Below, in pieces: positions 1 through 5,321 of a DNA stretch of 5,906 bases. Origin of the DNA: Bryobacterales bacterium (GTDB lineage Bacteria > Acidobacteriota > Terriglobia > Bryobacterales > Bryobacteraceae); contig PLRZ01000273.1 of assembly GCA_003164075.1 (NCBI GenBank), positions 1 to 5,906 of the forward strand, written 5' to 3'. A program made the position numbers and the translations under genes. The notes under the pieces are model-generated. The model was not told where the DNA came from. It made no database searches and saw nothing but the letters and a program-made list of their open reading frames with translations. Within the stretch, counting starts at the first letter, position 1. Each line of letters begins with the position of its first letter.

Positions 1-1
1 C

Positions 2-100
2 CCGGCCGACATCAGGAGTTCTGATGTTGCGGTGTACCGCGTGAGAGAGCAGACCGTCGAAGTCCTGCGGATTTATCACGCGTCTGAGGACCGGCCGTAG
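2..100 (+). CDS. C-terminal end of a ParE/RelE-type toxin (5' end outside window)
   Basis: Only the last 32 codons are present, in the frame starting at base 2 and ending at the TAG at 98-100. The visible stretch VYRVREQTVEVLRIYHAS, followed by EDRP and the stop, has the pattern of the final strands of RelE/ParE-superfamily toxins: a YRV strand, a short turn, then a VEVLRIxH strand ending a few residues later. Members of this family inhibit gyrase (ParE) or cleave mRNA on the ribosome (RelE) and are normally encoded with an antitoxin just upstream, which would lie outside this window. The gene ends 34 bases before aroB on the same strand. The call rests on a short tail, so the ParE versus RelE activity cannot be decided, nor whether the full gene is intact. 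Confidence 0.68.
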   Translation, partial: PADIRSSDVAVYRVREQTVEVLRIYHASEDRP

Positions 101-117
101 GGCACCAATCCCCGCTC

Positions 118-134
118 CGTGGTACAAAATTCCT
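118..134 (+). promoter_or_regulatory. aroB start region: no Shine-Dalgarno, possible extended -10
   Basis: The bases before the aroB ATG contain no purine-rich ribosome binding site. They hold TGGTACAAAAT at 120-130, which reads as a TGn extended -10 with TACAAA at 123-128 (4 of 6 matches to TATAAT). No TTGACA-like -35 lies at the expected distance. If used, transcription would start close to base 135, the A of the ATG, giving a leaderless or nearly leaderless message. This is an inference from weak motifs; read-through from the upstream toxin gene is the alternative. Confidence 0.22.
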
Positions 135-1208
135 ATGCCCACTTTCCGCGTCGAGACACCCCAGCACAGCTATTCCGCCATCGTGGAGCGCGGCGTCATC
201 GCGTCAGCGGCACAATATCTTCCCCCCAAGTCCGGTAGAGTCTTCGTCGTCTCCACCGAAGACGTCTGGAGGCATCAGGGCGGACGCCTCGCCGGCGCGC
301 TCTCCGGCGTCCCGCACGAACTTCTCTTTCTGCCGGGCGGAGAAGACCAGAAGCGTCTGGCGCCACTCGAACTGCTCGCCGATCAGATGGTCGAACTCGG
401 CGGCGACCGCACCAGCGTGGTGGTGACCTACGGCGGCGGCATCGTCACCGATATGGGCGGATTCCTGGCCGCTATCTTCATGCGCGGCATCCCCCTGCTG
501 CAAATCCCCACTACCTTGCTGGGCCAGGTGGACGCGTCCCTCGGCGGCAAGACCGGAGTCAACCTGGTGAGCGGCAAGAACCTCATCGGCAGTTTCCACC
601 AACCGGTGGCCGTGCTCATCGACCCCGCCGTGCTCGACACTTTGCCCGAACGCGAGTACCGCGCCGGGCTCTATGAAATTATCAAAGCCGGTATCATCCG
701 CGACCGCGCCTTGTTCCACTTCCTGGCCGCCGACTGCGGCGCGGTGCTGGCCCGCCAGCCGCACGCCGTGGACCGCATCATCGACGACTCGGTGCGCATG
801 AAAGCCGAGGTGGTGAGCAGCGACGAGCGCGAGGGCGATCTGCGCCGCATTCTAAACCTGGGCCACACCTTCGGCCACGCCCTCGAAACCGAAACCGGCT
901 ACACCCGCTTCCTGCACGGCGAGGCCGTCGCCTGGGGCATGCGCGCCGCCGTGCATCTGGCGCACATCACCGGCCACCTTTGCGCCGAAGATCGCGTCGA
1001 CATCCTGGAAATGCTGCGCCTCTATGGCCCCATCCCGCCGCTCGACGGCATCTCCGCCGGCAATTTGCACGCGCGCCTGGTGCACGACAAGAAAACCATC
1101 CAGGGCAAGATCCATTTCGTCCTGCCAGTGCGTATCGGCGAAGCCACGGTGGTCTCGGGCGTTCCCGACAACCTGGTCCTCGAAGCCATCCGGTCGGCCC
1201 TGGCATGA
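135..1208 (+). CDS. aroB: 3-dehydroquinate synthase
   Basis: AroB is the second enzyme of the shikimate pathway, a cytoplasmic NAD- and metal-dependent enzyme that converts DAHP to 3-dehydroquinate and so feeds aromatic amino acids, folate and menaquinone. The 357 residues match the usual length. Visible motifs are GGEDQK (68-73), the nucleotide-binding loop GGGIVTDMGGF (100-110), PTTLLGQVDASLGGKTGVN (125-143), GLYEIIKAG with Glu181, NLGHTFGHALE with His244, and FLHGEAVAWGM with His261. Glu181, His244 and His261 correspond to the three metal ligands known in the family, so the enzyme should be active. In the NAD loop a Thr stands where many AroB proteins have Gly (GGGVxGDMAGF). The start at 135 gives a normal N-terminus (MPTFRVETP) but has no Shine-Dalgarno sequence. 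The stop overlaps the ubiE start by four bases (ATGA), which points to one operon. Confidence 0.96.
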   Translation: MPTFRVETPQHSYSAIVERGVIASAAQYLPPKSGRVFVVSTEDVWRHQGGRLAGALSGVPHELLFLPGGEDQKRLAPLELLADQMVELGGDRTSVVVTYGGGIVTDMGGFLAAIFMRGIPLLQIPTTLLGQVDASLGGKTGVNLVSGKNLIGSFHQPVAVLIDPAVLDTLPEREYRAGLYEIIKAGIIRDRALFHFLAADCGAVLARQPHAVDRIIDDSVRMKAEVVSSDEREGDLRRILNLGHTFGHALETETGYTRFLHGEAVAWGMRAAVHLAHITGHLCAEDRVDILEMLRLYGPIPPLDGISAGNLHARLVHDKKTIQGKIHFVLPVRIGEATVVSGVPDNLVLEAIRSALA

Positions 1209-1942
1209 AGGGAACCACACCCGAAGGGGCGCGCAGCGAACAGGAGGCCGCCACGTGGGTGCGCGCCATGTTCGGCCGCGTGGCGCACCGCTACGACCTG
1301 GCCAATCACCTGCTCTCTTTCAATATCGACCGCCTGTGGCGCGCCCGCACCGTGCGCCGCGTGCAGCCCATCCTGGAGCGGCCCGGCGCCCGCGTGCTAG
1401 ACATCTGCTGCGGCACGGGCGACCTGGTGATGGCCCTGCAGCGCGTCTGTCCGCGCCCGATTTTCGGCTCGGACTTCTGCCATCCAATGCTGGTGGCCGC
1501 GCGGGCGAAGGTGGCGCGCCGCCTGGCGCCCTCGCTGCTGTTCGAATCCGACGCCCTGCGCCTGCCGGTCCGCGACGGCTCGCTCGACCTGATCACCGTG
1601 GCGTTCGGATTTCGCAACCTGGCCAACTATGAAGATGGCCTGCGAGAAATGCGCCGCGCGCTGCGGCCCGGCGGCATGGCGGCCATCCTGGAATTCTCGC
1701 AGCCGCCCAACGCCGTCTTCGGCGCGGTGTATGGCTTCTATTCGCGGCGCATTCTACCGTGGATCGGCGGACTTCTTACCGGCAGCCGCGACGCTTATCG
1801 GTATCTGCCGGAGTCCATCCGCAAGTTCCCGGCGGCGCCGCAGTTAGCCGAAGATATGCGCCGCGCCGGCTTTAGTAATGTAACTTACCAGCGCTTCACG
1901 GGCGGCAGCGTGGCGCTGCATATCGGAGCGGTCACCCCATGA
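1205..1942 (+). CDS. ubiE: Demethylmenaquinone methyltransferase (UbiE/MenG family)
   Basis: This 245-residue protein is a class I SAM-dependent methyltransferase that adds the ring C-methyl group in menaquinone (and, in some bacteria, ubiquinone) synthesis. Motif I is VLDICCGTGDL (64-74), the SAM-binding loop. The family signature near the N-terminus appears as YDLANHLLSFNIDRLW (30-45), with Arg where the classic signature has His. The second signature is RALRPGGMAAILEFS (151-165), preceded by AFGFRNL (133-139), and YRYLPESIRKFP (198-209) is the typical UbiE tail motif. The reading frame is open upstream to base 980, but that part lies inside aroB and has no family similarity, so I chose the ATG at 1205. 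That start sits in an ATGA overlap with the aroB stop and lacks a Shine-Dalgarno sequence, which fits translational coupling. Given the phylum I infer, the quinone is more likely menaquinone than ubiquinone; the sequence alone does not settle this. Confidence 0.93.
   Translation: MKGTTPEGARSEQEAATWVRAMFGRVAHRYDLANHLLSFNIDRLWRARTVRRVQPILERPGARVLDICCGTGDLVMALQRVCPRPIFGSDFCHPMLVAARAKVARRLAPSLLFESDALRLPVRDGSLDLITVAFGFRNLANYEDGLREMRRALRPGGMAAILEFSQPPNAVFGAVYGFYSRRILPWIGGLLTGSRDAYRYLPESIRKFPAAPQLAEDMRRAGFSNVTYQRFTGGSVALHIGAVTP
1925..1928 (+). promoter_or_regulatory. Likely ribosome binding site (GGAG) for the glycosyltransferase
   Basis: GGAG lies inside the end of ubiE, ten bases before the ATG at 1939. 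It is the only recognisable Shine-Dalgarno-like core before any start in this window. It supports the 1939 start, which also forms an ATGA overlap with the ubiE stop. Confidence 0.4.
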
Positions 1943-3453
1943 CCTGGCGCGTGTACCGATGGCTCCTTGCGGGAGTGGTCGCGGTCTATGTGGCCATGCG
2001 AGTGTACCACGGTGCGGCCATTTGCATGGATGGCGACGAGATCTTCAGCGTTGGGGTGGCCGCTCACGATTGGGCAGGCTTGATGCACGCCTTGGGCGCG
2101 GACTCCATCCATCCACCGCTCTTCTATTTCCTGCTGAAGATCTGGATCGCCATCGGCAACGACTCGCTGTTTTGGGCAAGATTGCTGCCTACGCTCTTCT
2201 GCACCCTGGCAATCGTCCCGATGGTCCTGCTGGGCCGCGAATTCAATCTCCGGCCCGTGGTGGTCACCACCACTGTGGGGCTGGCGGCCATCCATCCATA
2301 TCTTCTCTATTACTCGCAGCATGTCCGGATGTACACCTTACTAATGCTCTGTGCCCTGACTTCGCTGTGGGTATTTCACGCTTGCATCCGGCCCGGTAGG
2401 CGATCCACGGCCACTAAGTTCGTAATACTTACCCTGGTAAACATTGTTTCGGTGTACTCGCATTACTATGGCTGGATGGTAATCGGCCTGGAGTTCTGGT
2501 ACCTGATTTTCTGGAAGCGCGAGTATGTGAAGCGCATGATCGCGTCGTCGGCAGGGGTGTTAGTGGCATTTACGCCGTGGATGTACTGGGCCGGCAAGTA
2601 TATATACGCCAAGGGGGGGCTGGGGTCGAATCTTGAGTGGATCGAGAAGCCGGACGCCGGCGCGCTGGCTTGGTTTTTCGTCGACCTGGCCGGTTTCGGC
2701 GACTTCCCTTCCATCGGCCGGCAGGTGGCGACGGGCCTGGTGCTGTTAGTGCTCGCCGCCGGATGGGCCGCCTGGATCGAGCGGGCGAAACTGCACGCCG
2801 GGCACTTCGTCTATATGGCGCGCTTCCTGCTTTATTTCGTGCTGGGATCGGTGGCCGTGGCGTTTATCGCCTCGCGATTACTGCCGCATTCGGTGTGGGG
2901 TCATCGGCACATGGTGTACCTGGTATTTCCCATGCTGATGTTAGTAGCTGCGGCTTATTATCAGTTGAACTCGGCGGCAGTCCGGATCACCGGCGGAATC
3001 CTCTGCGCGGTCTGGGCAGGCATGGTGATTCAGCACCACCTGAAAGGCGACGACAAGAAAACTCCCTTCGATTCGCTGGTCATTCAGATGCTTGCGCTGG
3101 AGGCCGATAACCCGGCAACAGTGACATTCTACTCCGTGGATAAGTACCTGCACTATCCCATGTGGTTTTATCTGGAGACTCTGAAGGCCGGCAAAGTTAC
3201 GGGGTTCGCGGCCCCCATCCGCGCCGCCGATCGCGCCAAGCTGGCCGCCGGCGCTGCGCGAATCCAAGTCAAGAGCCACGTCGGCATCGAGGACGCGCGG
3301 GGAGCGCATTTCTGGGTGGGATACAGTTCCGCATGGAACGAGAAATTGTCTCCCGAGGCGATTCTGACGGAGCGCGGATGCCGCACCGGCGCAGACGTAA
3401 CGGTACGCGACCGATATCACTGGTCGACGATATTCCCGGTGTGGTGCGAGTGA
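1939..3453 (+). CDS. Multi-pass membrane glycosyltransferase, GT-C fold, GT39-like
   Basis: The 504-residue protein has about ten or eleven hydrophobic segments, the first at residues 8-22 and the last near 348-366, so it is an inner-membrane protein. Features shared with the GT39/ArnT-like GT-C family are an acidic motif in the first outer loop (MDGDEIFS, 30-37, with Asp31, Asp33, Glu34), HPPLFYFLLKIW (58-69), YYSQHVRMYTLL (124-135), SHYYGW (174-179) and WGHRHMVYLVFPM (320-332). Such enzymes take a sugar from a polyprenyl-phosphate donor and transfer it on the periplasmic side to protein, lipid A-like or other acceptors; the first-loop acidic residues usually serve catalysis. Residues from about 370 to 504 form a soluble C-terminal part, probably outside the membrane, with no motif I recognise. 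The start overlaps ubiE by four bases. Codon use looks less GC-biased than in aroB and ubiE (TTA, AAT, TAT codons appear), so the gene may have joined the operon later. Donor sugar and acceptor cannot be read from the sequence. Confidence 0.83.
   Translation: MTWRVYRWLLAGVVAVYVAMRVYHGAAICMDGDEIFSVGVAAHDWAGLMHALGADSIHPPLFYFLLKIWIAIGNDSLFWARLLPTLFCTLAIVPMVLLGREFNLRPVVVTTTVGLAAIHPYLLYYSQHVRMYTLLMLCALTSLWVFHACIRPGRRSTATKFVILTLVNIVSVYSHYYGWMVIGLEFWYLIFWKREYVKRMIASSAGVLVAFTPWMYWAGKYIYAKGGLGSNLEWIEKPDAGALAWFFVDLAGFGDFPSIGRQVATGLVLLVLAAGWAAWIERAKLHAGHFVYMARFLLYFVLGSVAVAFIASRLLPHSVWGHRHMVYLVFPMLMLVAAAYYQLNSAAVRITGGILCAVWAGMVIQHHLKGDDKKTPFDSLVIQMLALEADNPATVTFYSVDKYLHYPMWFYLETLKAGKVTGFAAPIRAADRAKLAAGAARIQVKSHVGIEDARGAHFWVGYSSAWNEKLSPEAILTERGCRTGADVTVRDRYHWSTIFPVWCE
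2613..2619 (+). repeat. Run of seven G in the glycosyltransferase gene
   Basis: Seven consecutive G bases follow AA and fall in codons 225-227 (Lys-Gly-Gly) of the glycosyltransferase. The reading frame is intact through the run. It is the longest homopolymer I noticed in the window and could be a slippage point or a site of sequencing error. Confidence 0.6.
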
Positions 3454-3462
3454 AAGCTTTCA
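3451..3462. repeat. 12-base perfect palindrome over the glycosyltransferase stop codon
   Basis: TGAAAGCTTTCA is its own reverse complement and begins with the TGA stop codon. It has no loop and no following T-run, so it is not a normal intrinsic terminator. It could be a protein-binding site or chance. Confidence 0.5.
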
Positions 3463-3550
3463 GCTAGCGGCTAACTTTGTACGCCGTTTCAGCATTGCCA
3501 AACGCTCCCTCACGGTCGCGGCTCGGTACGGCAACTGAACCGGCTTCCCT
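3454..3550. other. Convergent intergenic gap, no clear terminator
   Basis: These 97 bases separate the stop of the glycosyltransferase (plus strand) from the stop of the radical SAM gene (minus strand). I looked for a GC-rich hairpin followed by T residues in either direction and found only short imperfect stems, such as TAGCGGCTA near 3465-3473, with too small a loop. Transcription may end by Rho or by collision of the two transcripts. Confidence 0.5.
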
Positions 3551-5245
3551 TCACCCCGCCGCTTCTACGCAAGCAGCTTCCGCCAGCGGCATCTCCGCCA
3601 CCACGCCACTCCAGTTGCGGCGCTCGATGATGGTTTGCGGCTCGTACGTCTCGCCGGCTTTCAGTCGACGCTCTTCCCGCTTCGCCGACCACAACAGCAC
3701 CGGACCCAACAGGCTGGTTGTGATCCGGCTCACGAGCCCGAACTCGCGGCCCACTTCCATGCGCAACTCGTGGATGCTGGCGCTAACCGCCGGATTGGTG
3801 CGGCGCAAATGCTTTTCCATGGCCCACAGGGCCGATGCGTAACCGTCTTTTAGAGATCGCGCTTCCCACGCAAAACGGGCGCGCACGCGCAAATCCGGGT
3901 CGTTCTTGTACCGCAGCCAACCGTTTAGCGTGGTGCGGCAGATGCGGTAAATGCTCGGCCCATTGCGTTCGAAATCGCGGCGGAAAGCGAAGTCCAGAAA
4001 CTTCTTGGAATCTTCCCGTGAGATGGCCGCGTGCTGGAAGTTGAATTGGTGCTGCCCGTGGATATCGGCCAGCTCGACACCCTCCAGCATCCGCCCCTGC
4101 TGCGTCATTTCGGCAAATAGCGGCGTGCCGGGCACGGGCGTATACAGCATGAATTGGTGGAAATCGGTATTGTGCGCTACCGCGTGCTCGATTTCCTCGT
4201 GGATGTTCTCGGGCGTGTGATGTTCCAGGCCGACGATGGTGGAACCCAGCAGCTTGATGCCGTGCTGGCGCAATTCCTGCGTCAGTTTCAGGGTATCCGC
4301 GCCATGCAGCTTGAGGTAGGAGGAGTGCGGCGATTCCAGGCCCATCCAGACCCACGATACGCCCAGTTCCACCAGCTCGCGCATGGAATACTGGCTGATC
4401 GCATTGGCCGACGAGAAGACGTACAGCGACCAAGCCTTGTTTTCCGCCTTCATGCGATCCAGCAGTTGCAGGGCGCGCCGCTTATGGAGCAGGAAATTCT
4501 CGTCCATCATGAAGAACGACTTCACGCCGAGCTTGGCTTCCATCTCCGCCATCACGGTGAACAGTTCCGCGCCGGTGTCGTAGAAGTTGAGGAACTTGCC
4601 CTTGCCGCCGAAGAAGGCCGACGTGGTGCAAAAATTGCAACCCATGGGGCAGCCCACCGACGGTATGATGGTGGCCGCCGTATTCCCCTTGTTGCCGGGT
4701 AGCGGCATGCCCATCACGCGCCCGCCGAATCCGGAAACGATCTGCGGATGGCGAATGGGCGCGCTGTCATCTTCACCCAGAAAACGCCGCATCCACGAAA
4801 TGCCGTCGCCGCGCACAATGTGGTCGGCGTCGATCATGTCTTCGATCCCCGGGATCGCCGCCACGTGGCCACCCACTACAATCGTCGCGTCGGGCGCGAT
4901 CCGCCGTACGATCTGGCACATCTCGCGCACCTTGCCAACATTGACGATGATCGAGGAGATGCCCACAATGTCGTAATGGTTCGCCGCTAGTTCGGCCTCA
5001 AAGGCCGCGAGCGTTGGGAAATCGATCACCGTGGTGGGCGCGGAGATGTTCTGCTGGATCATGAGGATGCCCCACGAGCGGTGGAACATGCGCAGCGAAA
5101 ATGGCCCCTGTTCGCGGGTCACCTGATTGTGGTACAGCTCCATCGGGTTGATCTTGCGACTCCCGAATTCGTCGTCCTGCGCGTATGGTCCAAAGACGGA
5201 ACTGAGCAGAATACGGGCCTTGCAGCCCTTCGGATGGGTTAACAT
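3551..5245 (-). CDS. B12-binding-like domain radical SAM protein, substrate unknown
   Basis: The 564-residue protein has two recognisable parts. Residues about 55-175 resemble the Rossmann-like cobalamin-binding domain found in front of many radical SAM enzymes, with strands YDIVGISSI (91-99) and TIVVGGHVAAIPG (121-133). The cobalamin-ligand motif DxHxxG is not visible, so B12 may bind base-off without a His ligand or not at all. The radical SAM core begins at PSVGCPMGCNFCTTSAFFGG (195-214), where Cys199, Cys203 and Cys206 form the CxxxCxxC motif for the 4Fe-4S cluster that cleaves SAM. Later core elements are FMMDENFLL (245-253), WVWMGLES (298-305), STIVGL (335-340) and YTPVPGTPLF (368-377). 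Residues about 405-530 form a helical, charged C-terminal region of unknown role. Relatives act as methylases, cyclases or C-C coupling enzymes on lipids, tetrapyrroles and peptides; nothing here fixes the substrate. The start at 5245 has no Shine-Dalgarno sequence, and a later start cannot be excluded. The gene is convergent to the aroB operon and divergent from the BAAT-like gene. Confidence 0.88.
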   Translation of the reverse strand: MLTHPKGCKARILLSSVFGPYAQDDEFGSRKINPMELYHNQVTREQGPFSLRMFHRSWGILMIQQNISAPTTVIDFPTLAAFEAELAANHYDIVGISSIIVNVGKVREMCQIVRRIAPDATIVVGGHVAAIPGIEDMIDADHIVRGDGISWMRRFLGEDDSAPIRHPQIVSGFGGRVMGMPLPGNKGNTAATIIPSVGCPMGCNFCTTSAFFGGKGKFLNFYDTGAELFTVMAEMEAKLGVKSFFMMDENFLLHKRRALQLLDRMKAENKAWSLYVFSSANAISQYSMRELVELGVSWVWMGLESPHSSYLKLHGADTLKLTQELRQHGIKLLGSTIVGLEHHTPENIHEEIEHAVAHNTDFHQFMLYTPVPGTPLFAEMTQQGRMLEGVELADIHGQHQFNFQHAAISREDSKKFLDFAFRRDFERNGPSIYRICRTTLNGWLRYKNDPDLRVRARFAWEARSLKDGYASALWAMEKHLRRTNPAVSASIHELRMEVGREFGLVSRITTSLLGPVLLWSAKREERRLKAGETYEPQTIIERRNWSGVVAEMPLAEAACVEAAG

Positions 5246-5321
5246 TGGGGACTTTCGGTGCCTAAACTAGATTTTATCAACCGCCCGCCAAATCTTTTGT
5301 AATATCTATGTAAGCGCGCGG
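5246..5321. promoter_or_regulatory. Divergent promoter region between radical SAM and BAAT-like genes
   Basis: This 76-base gap separates two start codons facing away from each other and includes the most AT-rich stretch of the window (about 5261-5310). On the plus strand, TAATAT at 5300-5305 is a possible -10 (4 of 6 matches) that would give a leader of roughly ten bases for the BAAT-like gene. A minus-strand -10 candidate is listed separately. No ribosome binding site is evident for either gene. Confidence 0.45.
5271..5279 (-). promoter_or_regulatory. Candidate extended -10 of the radical SAM gene
   Basis: Read on the minus strand this is TGATAAAAT: a TGn extension followed by TAAAAT, which matches TATAAT at five of six positions. 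The expected start of transcription, around 5264, would leave a leader of about 20 bases before the ATG at 5245. The -35 position (CAAAAG) is a poor match, which extended -10 promoters can tolerate. Confidence 0.35.

Noticed and set aside
204..764. 186-codon minus-strand open frame inside aroB
   Set aside because: It is antisense to a fully conserved enzyme gene, its residues follow from the GC-rich codon structure of aroB, and it has no recognisable domain or start signals.
980..1204. N-terminal extension of the ubiE reading frame to an upstream ATG at 980
   Set aside because: It lies wholly inside aroB in another frame, is rich in Arg/Pro/His as expected of a shadow frame in GC-rich DNA, and the family's N-terminus begins near the ATG at 1205.
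3465..3480. Possible intrinsic terminator (TAGCGGCTA followed by a T-containing stretch)
   Set aside because: The stem is four base pairs with a one-base loop, which cannot form a stable hairpin, and there is no real T-run after it.
3783..4433. 216-codon minus-strand frame overlapping the radical SAM gene in another frame
   Set aside because: It is out of frame with the conserved protein, rich in Arg, Ala and Gly, and has no motif; it is a same-strand shadow of the real gene.
4154..4702. 182-codon plus-strand open frame inside the radical SAM gene
   Set aside because: It is antisense to conserved core motifs of the radical SAM protein and shows the biased composition of a shadow frame, with no family resemblance.
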